64,000 nucleotides of DNA from the NCBI GenBank assembly GCA_965248815.1, contig CBDFKK010000008.1, positions 2,914,001-2,978,000 of the forward strand, given 5' to 3'. The notes under the pieces were generated by a model. It was given only the letters and a program-made list of their open reading frames with translations. It was not told the DNA's origin and made no database searches. Of this stretch, positions 45,143-53,091 are shown piece by piece. The position numbers and the translations under genes are program-made. Position 1 is the first letter of the stretch, and each line of letters starts with the position of its first letter. The stretch comes from CBDFKK01 sp965248815. GTDB lineage: Bacteria > Pseudomonadota > Alphaproteobacteria > SMXP01.

Positions 45143-46897
45143 GTGATTGCATCATTCAGAAACAAAATCTCTTGGCAGCTAGCGCTGCCCATTCCAATCG
45201 CCATCGCTGCTATTGTTGTAGTAGCATGGCTCACAATTCCCAATTGGATGGCGGACAACGCCGAAGCATCCGCAACTATTGCTGCTACGCAGACCGCTAA
45301 CCAATTCAAAGCCATTCGCGGCTACTATACTGAAAACGTAATTTCAAAAGTTAAAGCAAATGGGGCTCTAAAGCCGTCGTTTGACCACAAGGACGATCCC
45401 AATGCGGTTCCGTTGCCCGCGACGTTGATTCACGACATGAGTGAAAAGCTGAAGCAGGAAGATACGAGTATCTCCCTTTACAGCGCCTACCCATTTCCCA
45501 ATAGAAACGATCGCGTCCTTGACGAGTTCCAGAGCGAAGCATGGGCTGCATTGGTCGCCGAACCTGACCGAATTTTTGTCAAACGCGAGACGATAGACGA
45601 AAAAGAAACGGTTCGCGTCGCGATCTCAGACCGCATGGTTTCAGAGGGCTGCGTGTCCTGTCACAATACGATTGCAAATACTCCAAAAGATGACTGGCGG
45701 CTTGGTGACGTTCGCGGTGTCCTCGAAGTTGCGACCGTCATCGATGATCAGTTGGCAACCGGTCAGTCCATCGCCATCACAATCATGCTAGCCGTTCTAT
45801 TTTGCGGAGCGGGATTAGTTGCGTTGACATACTTTGGTACCCGGCGGATTGCTACGCCACTTTCTTCCATGACACAAGCTATGGAGCAATTGGCAAACGG
45901 GAACAATAACGTCGAAGTTCCGGCTCAGGACCGGACAGACGAGATAGGATTAATGTCAAAAGCTGTTGATATATTCAAAAGCATCGCCATTGATAAGCAG
46001 CGTCTTGAGAACGAACAGGAAGAAATTCGGTTAGTAGCCGAAAAGCAGCGACGTGAAACGATGCATCAGCTCGCAGATGATTTCGAATCCTGAATTGGTA
46101 GCATTGTCGAAGCAGTTTCCAATGGTGCTGAGAAAATGTTCTCAACAGCACAATCGTTATCTTCAATTGCGGAAGTGACAACCAGCCAAACAGCTACTGT
46201 CGCTTCAGTTTCGGAAGAATCCCTGGGAAAAGTTCAGGCAGTTGCGGCAGGCGCCGAAGAACTGTCCTACTCTATTGCCGAGATCAGTCAACAAGTCGTT
46301 GCCGCATCAGATATTGCAAACCGGGCGGTCAAAGAGTCCCAGAGCACCACCGAACTGGTTCGCGGCCTTTCCCAAGTTACTGACCGCATTGGCGACGTAG
46401 TCAATCTGATCGACGACATCGCGGAACAAACGAATCTATTGGCACTCAATGCCACAATTGAAGCAGCTCGTGCGGGTGACGCGGGCAAGGGCTTCGCCGT
46501 AGTCGCAGGTGAGGTAAAGAATCTTGCGCAACAAACAAGCAAGGCAACAGATCAGATTGCAGCAGATGTCGGCGACATGCAGTCAGCAATGGCCGACGCC
46601 GTTCAAGCGATCGACCAAATCCGAGACATCATCAACTCCATTGATGAAGTTTCGAGTACGGTTGCTGCAGCTGTCGAAGAACAAGGCGCAGCAACTCAGG
46701 AGATTGCCGCCAACACAGAACAGGCGGCAGCAGGCACGCGAGAAGTTGCTTCCAATATCGGTAGCGTTAGCCAGGCTTCACGAGAGACGAGTACTGCTTC
46801 GGGACAGGTGCTTATGGCATCGGAACAATTGACCAAAGAGGCAGAAAAATTGCGCGGAAAGATGAACGACTTCCTGCAGAGCGTACGTGCCGCGTAG
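45143..46897 (+). pseudogene. Methyl-accepting chemotaxis-type sensor with heme-c motif, interrupted by an in-frame TGA
   Basis: GTG 45143 (GGGGGTAAGGATC upstream) starts a TM segment, followed by a periplasmic Tll0287-like/DUF3365 domain with CVSCH at residues 170-174, a covalent heme-c motif. A second TM (about 205-230), a HAMP domain and a long signalling helix follow. The core is diagnostic: DDIAEQTNLLALNATIEAAR and GDAGKGFAVVAGEVKNLA. Codon 317 (46091-46093) is TGA, between DDFES and IGSIVEAVSN, a conserved junction in these proteins. The frame is otherwise open to 46897. One substitution (for example GGA to TGA) explains it. Without readthrough the product lacks the signalling module. 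A redox, NO or O2 stimulus fits the heme. Confidence 0.85.
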
Positions 46898-46898
46898 C

Positions 46899-46915
46899 AT
46901 TTGGCGAAGCCAAAT
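46899..46915. terminator. Possible weak hairpin terminator after the MCP gene
   Basis: ATTTGGC-GAA-GCCAAAT is a perfect 7-bp hairpin directly after the MCP stop, between convergent genes. It lacks a T-run, so termination efficiency is doubtful. Confidence 0.35.
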
Positions 46916-46961
46916 CAATAGAGTTGAGTGACTTAAGTGTGGCCTGAAGTGAGGCGCGCCT

Positions 46962-47393
46962 CTAGCTGACGAATTCGACAAGTTGAAGTTCGAAAGTGAG
47001 TGCGTGGCCTGCAAGCTCATGATTGGCATCGAGGGTCACATTGACGTCGTCGAGCTCAGTGACCACGAGGCGAATCTCGTTACCTTTTTCATCGGACGCC
47101 TGTAATACGGCGCCCATTTGCAGCTCTATCTCTTCGGGTATCGTGGTGCGCTCGACCGTTTCAACAATTTCCGAGTTATGCGGGCCATAAGCACCGTCGG
47201 CCTCGATGGTGATCTTTTTTGTGTCACCTTCGGACATGCCGACCAGTGCAATTTCAAAACCAGGTATGACCTCGCCGCCGCCAATGGTCAATTCGATCGG
47301 TCCTCGTTCCACGGAATTGTCGAATTCCGTACCGTCAGAGAGCGTTCCTTGATAGTGCACGCGCACTGTATCGCCGCTTGCCGCTTGTCTCAT
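46962..47393 (-). CDS. FKBP-type peptidyl-prolyl isomerase, SlyD-like
   Basis: The 143-residue protein starts with the FKBP half-domain DTVRVHYQGTLSDGTEFDNS and GGGEVIPGFEIALVGM. It then has an insert-in-flap chaperone region and closes with ANHELAGHALTFELQLVE, the SlyD-type arrangement. The His-rich metal-binding tail of E. coli SlyD is absent. ATG 47393 has CGGAGCGGC upstream. It is a cytoplasmic folding helper, a housekeeping gene convergent with the MCP gene. Confidence 0.9.
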   Translation of the reverse strand: MRQAASGDTVRVHYQGTLSDGTEFDNSVERGPIELTIGGGEVIPGFEIALVGMSEGDTKKITIEADGAYGPHNSEIVETVERTTIPEEIELQMGAVLQASDEKGNEIRLVVTELDDVNVTLDANHELAGHALTFELQLVEFVS

Positions 47394-47618
47394 ATTGCCG
47401 CTCCGTATTCGTGCCTCTCATGACCTTCGCGGCGACATCAATGAGCGACGAGACTCAAACTAAAAACGACGAGCTGCGGTCACAGATGAGGTGCGCGTGA
47501 AGGTCTTATATCAAGTTATAGACCTGCGAGATGAAGTCAACGCAAGACGCCGGGCGACTCAGTGGCGCATCGTCTGAGCGACGCGCGCCCTGTACTAAGT
47601 GGTTATAAATAAAGCGAC

Positions 47619-48461
47619 TTACGAGTGTCGAGCACTGTCTGTGTCAAGAAATTCGCGGATGAGAGCGGCGACCTGCTCGGTATAGATGTCAAGAAAGCCG
47701 TGAGCCCAACCGGGGAGTTCATGGATGCGACCATTTTGCATGAGCGGTTCGGCGCGCAGAGACTGTTCGTGCAAATCGTCTTCGGTGTTCAGCACCAATA
47801 TCGGTTGCGCAAGTTCGGGCAACGTCTCTTGTAATTTGCAATTGAAGGCAGCGCGGTGTCCCCACCAGGAATTTTCGCCGCCGCGAATATGCTCGGCATA
47901 ATGTTCCATGGTGCTTTCCAACGTTTGCGTCTTGTCGCCCCAAAACCGCAACGCCTTCCACAGATCGACAAGATGACCGCCGTCTTCTTTGGTTTCCTGA
48001 TGGGCATAATTGGTGCGGTTCTGCTCAAGTTCCGTTTCTGTAAAGACCGGCGCGAAAATCAGAATGATGCGGCGCACCCGTTCTGGCTGATGAAGCGCCA
48101 TTTCCGACGCTGTAAGCGCGCCTGTGTGATAGCCCATGACATCGACTGCATCTGTCAGGCCCAGTTGGTCGAGCAGACCGAAATTGGCTTTGGCAAAATC
48201 GGCAATCTCGAGCGGATGGGATGGCACATCGGTCTCGCCAAACCCCGGCGTGTCCACCGCGAGTCCCACGCGATCGGTACCTAAGTGACTCAAGAGCCGG
48301 GTATAAATTCGGCCTGAGCTCGGACTCATGTGCATACACAGAAGCGGCGCATGAACGGGTTCCTCGGGCTTGGCCATGCGAAAATGCATTTGGCCGTGTT
48401 CGTACGTGCCGAAGGCGCGTAGAACTTTAGCGGGACCGAAGGGTGCAGGATTCTCAGTCAT
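47619..48461 (-). CDS. Alpha/beta-hydrolase fold protein with GYHTG elbow
   Basis: The 280-residue protein is closely similar to 10905-11831 without the Tat leader. MHMSPSSGRIY replaces the oxyanion HG region, and DTPGFGETD follows. The nucleophile elbow is GYHTG, with His replacing Ser; the acid loop is NTEDDLHEQ and the late His is in GWAHGFLDIY. ENSWWGHRAAFN is shared with 10905 and probably forms part of the lid. It overlaps the preceding gene on the same strand by 8 bp, so it is the last cistron of a hydrolase-only operon (50997 to 47619). The cytoplasmic and Tat-exported forms of one family in one window suggest a substrate handled in both compartments. Confidence 0.85.
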   Translation of the reverse strand: MTENPAPFGPAKVLRAFGTYEHGQMHFRMAKPEEPVHAPLLCMHMSPSSGRIYTRLLSHLGTDRVGLAVDTPGFGETDVPSHPLEIADFAKANFGLLDQLGLTDAVDVMGYHTGALTASEMALHQPERVRRIILIFAPVFTETELEQNRTNYAHQETKEDGGHLVDLWKALRFWGDKTQTLESTMEHYAEHIRGGENSWWGHRAAFNCKLQETLPELAQPILVLNTEDDLHEQSLRAEPLMQNGRIHELPGWAHGFLDIYTEQVAALIREFLDTDSARHS

Positions 48462-49293
48462 TGCGATCCAGAAACTCCTGAACGGCTTTGGCCTTGCCCG
48501 CTACGCCTTCGGGGCTTTCTTCGCCGGGTAATATCGCCGTTTGGGCGTTTTTGAGTAGGCGCCCCGTTTCCTCAACACCCGGGTTGAGCGGATCGGACTC
48601 GGACGCCATGCTGAAGGTCAATTGGTTGATCAGCGGCAGTCGCTCGCGAATGTTGTGGCTGAAGGCCGCGCGATGGCCTTTGTGATACGTGCGGATCGCC
48701 TTCACGACTTCGACCGTTATGGCGTGAAGGGCGTCCGGCGAGGGCAGTGGTACAGAGCGCACATGTTCCGGATCCCTTTTGAAATAAGGGAAATAGGCCC
48801 CTTGGTCGCGTACGAAATGCCACGCCCAGTTGAGGTGGTTACCGTAAATATCCGGCTCCACTTCCAGTGCATAATTCTCCAAGCATTCAAGTCGCTCTTC
48901 ATCGGGAAACATGGCCACGCCATCGAAAATGAGTCTGCGCACGCGGTCGGGAAAGCGAATGGCAACTTCAGAGGCGATGTGTGCGCCGGTGTGGCTGCCA
49001 TACATATCGACTTGATCGAGCCCCAACTAATCGAGCACGCGGGTCACCGTTTCGGCGTAATAGTCCATTTGCGGCTCGTCGAGTGCGGGCACGTCGGAGT
49101 CGCCATTGCCCAGAGTGTCAGGCGCATAGACTTTGCGTGTTTTACCCAAATGTTGCATCAGACCGACGAGCGTAATGGAGCAGGCGGGCAAGGCATGAAT
49201 CATATAGAGCGGCGGCGCGTCGCTCGGCTCGCCACAATAGCGATAGTGCACCAACCCTTCTTCGATCCGAACAAAACCACGATCGATCAACAT
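48454..49293 (-). pseudogene. Alpha/beta-hydrolase fold protein with GSHTG elbow, interrupted by an in-frame TAG
   Basis: ATG 49293 opens a frame with YMIHALPACS and DTLGNGDSD. It reaches TAG at codon 89 (49027-49029) in RVLD-stop-LGLDQVDMYG, then continues without a stop to 48454. The paralog at 49321 has LLDELGLDKVPVYG at this place, so TAG stands where Glu (GAG) is expected: one base change. The restored protein has 279 residues, elbow GSHTG, and ERLPLINQL in the C-terminal part. Downstream and upstream neighbours are tightly packed, so the gene was part of a functional operon until recently, or the stop is a sequence error. Confidence 0.83.
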
Positions 49294-49320
49294 GGAATAA
49301 TTTTCCCTTTTTGATTCCAC

Positions 49321-50997
49321 TTATTCGAAGAAATCGAGTAGTGCGTCTGCCAACTCCGGACCCGGCGCATAGGGCAGCTCTTGCGACTTGAAACCTGCGA
49401 GACCCAATGCGGCGGCTTGTTTTGTCGCCGCGCTATCCGGATCACCGAGCAGAACCGGACAGGAAATCTGCTTTAGCTGATCCATGACCGGGTAGGTGTA
49501 GTGCGCCCCATAGAGCTTGCCGTATATGTCGGCGCATTTCAAAAGATCGAGGGTACGCTGATGGATGTGTTCCGGATCGAGCCGCGGCTCATGGGATCGG
49601 ATGACATTGGCCCGCTTGCGTTCGAACCAAGGTGCATACAGCTCTTGGTCGCGGGTAATGATCCAGGCTTTCATCATGTGACTGCCGAAATCGTCGACCT
49701 CGATCGGCGGCGTGTAGTTTTTTAGATACTTTTCCTGTGTTGCTTTATCGAGTGCCACAAGATGCGAAACGGCAATGTGTTTGACGAGATCGGGGTTTTG
49801 ATTGGCAAGCTCGATCGCGACCGTGCCGCCGCCCCAATCGCCGCAAACGTCGACTTCGTCGTAGCCTGCGGCGCGAATACCTTGAGCTAGCACATTGGCC
49901 TGTTCGGCGACGGTTATGTCGTCGATGCCTATTGTTCTGTCGCTTTCGCCATTGCCTGGTAAGTCGAAGGCGATGACGGGGCGTTTGCCGACAAATTCCT
50001 TCATAAGTTCAATGTGGGACGCGCTTGATCCGGCTGACGCGTGTAAGAAGACAATGGGCCGCCCGCTTCCATCCGTATTGCGGCGAGAATAAAGGCAGCC
50101 GTCATTGACTGTGAAACACTCTCTCCAAATCTTGCCCACGACAGGTTTGGTAGCCGCGATGGAGGGCGCGTCGACAGAAGTGCGATTCTCTTTAAACAGA
50201 CGGATCAATTCATTTTCGCTGTCTTCATGGGTATCGGTTGGCAATTTAACTACGCAATCCGGCGTCTCGGGCATCATGTCAAAGAACCTGAAGAGCACGT
50301 CCTGGCGGGCACACATCATAACCGTGCGCGCCGTGACTTCTTGCACAGCGGTCCTCATATCGTAGAGAAAGGCGGAGCGATAAGGCCCACGATAGTGGTC
50401 GCCCGCGCGCAAAATTTCCATGACAGCCGTGTTGACATGATCTGCATCCGGAAAATCAAAGTCTCCCCGCGATGCTGCGTTCTTTTTGAACCACGGAAAG
50501 AAAATGTACTGCTCGCGCATGTGCGCCCAGATCCAGGCCAAGTGATTGCCGCTCCAATCGACAGAAAGTTCAGCGAAATAATTATCTCTGTAGTCCTGGA
50601 GCGTTGCCTTGTCCATTTGGATATAGCCGTTGACAACCGAGACGACAACGCGATCCGGGTGGCGGCGGGCGAGCTCAAGTGCGCAAAGCGCGCCGGTGTG
50701 AAAGCCATAGACCGGAACCTTGTCCAAGCCCAACTCGTCGAGCAAGCCGGCGACTGCGTCAGCCAAATCACTCATGGTGACAGTTTCGACTTGGAGCGGG
50801 TCCGACAGTCCGTTGCCCGGTGTGTCAGGGGCAAAGACCGTGAAATCTTCCGCGAGCTTTGTAATCAGCGGGATGTATTCCCGAGATGACGTCGGCGACT
50901 GATGCAAAAGGAGAACGGGAGGACCGTTGCCGGCGCGGCGATAATGAACTTGGCGGTTCCCAATTGTAGCGATATGGCGCGAAATCAAAGCGGACAT
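49321..50997 (-). CDS. Fused double alpha/beta-hydrolase-fold protein (GFHTG and GDWGG elbows)
   Basis: The 558-residue protein is a tandem fusion of the same architecture as 32903-34576. Domain 1 (about 1-280) has LLLHQSPTSSREY, DTPGNGLSD and the elbow GFHTG (His for Ser). Domain 2 (about 290-558) has FLHASAGSSAS, DLPGNGESD and CGDWGG, which resembles the H-D-W-G-G elbow of epoxide hydrolases and haloalkane dehalogenases where Asp is the nucleophile. Domain 2 could thus be catalytic with Asp. ATG 50997 starts the hydrolase operon. The fusion suggests two successive steps on one substrate or an internal pseudo-dimer. Confidence 0.87.
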   Translation of the reverse strand: MSALISRHIATIGNRQVHYRRAGNGPPVLLLHQSPTSSREYIPLITKLAEDFTVFAPDTPGNGLSDPLQVETVTMSDLADAVAGLLDELGLDKVPVYGFHTGALCALELARRHPDRVVVSVVNGYIQMDKATLQDYRDNYFAELSVDWSGNHLAWIWAHMREQYIFFPWFKKNAASRGDFDFPDADHVNTAVMEILRAGDHYRGPYRSAFLYDMRTAVQEVTARTVMMCARQDVLFRFFDMMPETPDCVVKLPTDTHEDSENELIRLFKENRTSVDAPSIAATKPVVGKIWRECFTVNDGCLYSRRNTDGSGRPIVFLHASAGSSASHIELMKEFVGKRPVIAFDLPGNGESDRTIGIDDITVAEQANVLAQGIRAAGYDEVDVCGDWGGGTVAIELANQNPDLVKHIAVSHLVALDKATQEKYLKNYTPPIEVDDFGSHMMKAWIITRDQELYAPWFERKRANVIRSHEPRLDPEHIHQRTLDLLKCADIYGKLYGAHYTYPVMDQLKQISCPVLLGDPDSAATKQAAALGLAGFKSQELPYAPGPELADALLDFFE

Positions 50998-51074
50998 GGC
51001 TCACTTCCAGTTGATCTAATGAGGTTGATCGCAGTGGGTTGGGCGGGACGGTGGTTGTACTCGTTCTAGCCCAG

Positions 51075-51087
51075 ATTGTGCCACAAT
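51075..51087. promoter_or_regulatory. 13-bp palindrome ATTGTG-C-CACAAT in a divergent promoter region
   Basis: The 6-bp arms are perfect inverted repeats around one base, in the 250-bp gap between the divergent genes starting at 50997 and 51248. The arms resemble the island operator, but the spacing differs by one base, so a different regulator may bind. Confidence 0.45.
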
Positions 51088-51247
51088 TTCATTGAGCCGT
51101 GGGTCAAATTGCGCGCCCAACGGAGAATTTTACACCAGCGCTGAACTCGCGGCTCCTCGGTATTGACTGTGAAGGCTCGCGCCTGTGGACACCTTTGGCT
51201 TGTCCGCTAGTATGACCGCACATTCAACGGGAGGGCGAAAAGCTTCA

Positions 51248-52021
51248 ATGGTGGTCCGTCTAATAATTGCACTTAGTTTTTGGCTTAGCATTACGGCAAG
51301 TACGGCCTTCGCCGGCGCGCATGCGGAAGGAGACAACTCCAAGAATCCGAAGTATCGCCCCAGCGAGGAAGCGCTGGCGGCGCTTGTGTCAGACAACACG
51401 GTGAAAGTTGACGAAGGCGAGTTCATCGTCTTTACGCCGCAAGACCAAACGCCTTCGACCGGCCTCATCTTGTATCCGGGCGGCCTTTGCGATCCGCGCG
51501 GCTACGCGCCCCTCATGCGGGAGATTGCGGCGGCGAGCTATCTTGCCGTGATTGTCCCCATGCCGAACAATCTCGCCATCATGGGGAACGAGAAGGCAAA
51601 CGACGTTAAATCAGCTTTCCCCGATATTGAACAATGGACCATTAGCGGACACTCATTGGGCGGTGCTTCGGCCGTTATGTACCTTGGCAAATATCCCGAG
51701 GGGGTAAATGCCCTGATCATGTTCGACTCTTATACCAGCGATGAGGAAAGCGCGGATGAACTAGATATTCCGATCTTATCGCTCTACGCCAACAGCCATC
51801 ACAATCCGGAACGTCCTGAACTCTTTGAAAATGCAAAGCAGTTCTTGCCGTCAAGCGTCGAGTATCAAGTCGTCGACGGCGCGGATCACATGCAATTTGG
51901 GTCTTTCGTTAAAGAAGACATTGTCGAACAGAACACGGCGACAATCTCGGAAAGCGAACAGCGGGCAAAGATCATCGAGGGCGCGGTCGCGTTCTTGGAA
52001 AAGGTTTATGCAGCCGAGTGA
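51248..52021 (+). CDS. Secreted alpha/beta-hydrolase (dienelactone/YqiA-like) with intact triad
   Basis: The 257-residue protein has a Sec signal peptide (VRLIIALSFWLSITASTAFAG) and an alpha/beta-hydrolase domain with LYPGGLCDPRGYAPLM, the canonical elbow GHSLGG, FDSYTSDEES and a final VDGADHMQFGS carrying the catalytic His. Unlike the neighbouring hydrolases its triad looks complete. I chose ATG 51248 so the signal peptide is at the N-terminus; GGGAGG lies ~14 bp upstream, rather far. Periplasmic esterase or carboxylesterase activity is probable. Confidence 0.87.
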   Translation: MVVRLIIALSFWLSITASTAFAGAHAEGDNSKNPKYRPSEEALAALVSDNTVKVDEGEFIVFTPQDQTPSTGLILYPGGLCDPRGYAPLMREIAAASYLAVIVPMPNNLAIMGNEKANDVKSAFPDIEQWTISGHSLGGASAVMYLGKYPEGVNALIMFDSYTSDEESADELDIPILSLYANSHHNPERPELFENAKQFLPSSVEYQVVDGADHMQFGSFVKEDIVEQNTATISESEQRAKIIEGAVAFLEKVYAAE

Positions 52022-52096
52022 GGTCTGAGTGGTCGCCATTTGAGGTGCGAAAAGGCCAGGCTTTGCTTCGTTTGCGTTTCCGCTTTGCCTCTCGAA

Positions 52097-52222
52097 GCGG
52101 ACATTTTTCTGATATTCATTGATGTCCGCATATGACCCAAATGTATGGACCGGCTGCTTCCCTAGCTGGTTAGTCTGGAAAGACTAATAACCAGCGATTA
52201 GAAGGAGAAGCAGCCGGTCCAT
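52097..52222. repeat. Two adjacent intergenic inverted repeats, the second a 78-nt near-continuous hairpin
   Basis: The first has 8-bp arms GCGGACAT (52097-52104) and ATGTCCGC (52122-52129). The second has 16-bp perfect arms, ATGGACCGGCTGCTTC (52145-52160) and its complement (52207-52222), with a nested stem inside: CTGGTT/AACCAG and AGTCT/AGACT around a GGAA loop. Together they could fold into a long cruciform or RNA hairpin. There is no T-run, so a simple terminator is unlikely. They lie ~470 bp from the IS3 element. Confidence 0.7.
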
Positions 52223-52240
52223 CCCATTAGCGGAAATAAG

Positions 52241-52645
52241 CTAAGTTTCTTTGCGCCGCCGTCTCGCTACTCTCGCAGGCCAATACCAATAAAGAACTGC
52301 CCCAACGGGAATGCCGATCGAAATGATCCAAGGACGAAAGGGTCCCGCTTTTATTATCCCAGCCCCGAACAAATGGAATTGTAAGAATTGAAATTTTACG
52401 GACTTAGACGTGGCTTGAATAAATTCGTTACCTATTTCTCCAGTTGCCCAGTTAAAATTAGCGCCCCAAAGCCCGACCAAAATAAATATGATCCAAATCC
52501 ATTTACGCTTTACATTTTTGTTGAGCCCACATGCAATTGCAGTCGATAATGTGAAAATAGGAAGAAAAATCAACAGACTGAAAAATACGTAATGTCGCAA
52601 CGAGCGCCCCTCTAATGTGAAGTCATATTTAATCGAAGGACGCAT
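52241..52645 (-). CDS. Hypothetical membrane protein, possibly truncated at its N-terminus by the IS
   Basis: I do not recognise the family. From ATG 52645 the protein has 134 residues with three hydrophobic segments (HYVFFSLLIFLPIFTLSTAIA, KWIWIIFILVGLWG and FRPWIISIGIPVGAVLYWYW) and a basic tail RRRRKET. The frame remains open upstream through the IS end at ~52693 to 52717, and the residues between (VATFWRITPSD) look protein-like, so the original N-terminus may have been cut off by the insertion. Codon use is AT-richer than in its neighbours, suggesting acquired DNA. Confidence 0.5.
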   Translation of the reverse strand: MRPSIKYDFTLEGRSLRHYVFFSLLIFLPIFTLSTAIACGLNKNVKRKWIWIIFILVGLWGANFNWATGEIGNEFIQATSKSVKFQFLQFHLFGAGIIKAGPFRPWIISIGIPVGAVLYWYWPARVARRRRKET

Positions 52646-52779
52646 ATCTGAAGGCGTTATACGCCAAAACGTTGCCACACAGCATTGGTCTTCAGAGGTG
52701 GCTCGGGAAATCTGCACAGTTGAGATAAGTGGAATTTTGGCCTGTAGGCGGCATGATCGCCGGCAACAGGAGATCCACT

Positions 52780-53091
52780 ATGGCAAGACGACCACGTCGC
52801 AATCATACACCTGCGTTCAAGTCGAAGGTGGCCCTTGCGGCCGTTCGCGGTGAGCAGACATTGGGAGAACTCGCTCAGCAGTTTGATGTTCATCCTAACC
52901 AGATCAAGCAATGGAAAGATCAGCTCCTTGAGGGTGCAGCGGGTGTTTTTGGGCGGGAGGGTAAATCACCGCTGCCTGCACCCCGTGTTGATGTGAAGAG
53001 GCTCCATGCCAAGATTGGGGAGCTGACGCTTGAGAATGATTTTTTAGGCGATGCGCTCACCAAGGCGGGATTGCCGAGCGCAAGAAAATGA
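52780..53091 (+). CDS. IS3-family transposase OrfA
   Basis: The 103-residue protein has a helix-turn-helix of the HTH_Tnp_1 type: RRNHTPAFKSKVALAAVRG, then LGELAQQFDVHPNQIKQWK, with a leucine-zipper-like C-terminal helix (KRLHAKIGELTLENDFL). AGGAGATCC precedes ATG 52780. Its TGA overlaps the OrfB ATG as ATGA at 53088-53091, so translation is coupled, or an OrfAB fusion arises by slippage in the AAAA run just before. Confidence 0.92.
   Translation: MARRPRRNHTPAFKSKVALAAVRGEQTLGELAQQFDVHPNQIKQWKDQLLEGAAGVFGREGKSPLPAPRVDVKRLHAKIGELTLENDFLGDALTKAGLPSARK

Noticed and set aside
46091..46093. In-frame TGA in the MCP gene as selenocysteine
   Set aside because: The position is in a HAMP/signalling helix where no redox residue is expected, and I see no obvious hairpin just downstream.
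49027..49029. In-frame TAG as a pyrrolysine codon
   Set aside because: The paralog has Glu at this position, the protein is not an amine methyltransferase, and two neighbouring genes are broken by TAA and TGA. A point change or error is simpler.
52145..52222. Integron attC site
   Set aside because: The hairpin lacks the GTTRRRY/RYYYAAC core pair and no integrase gene is present.
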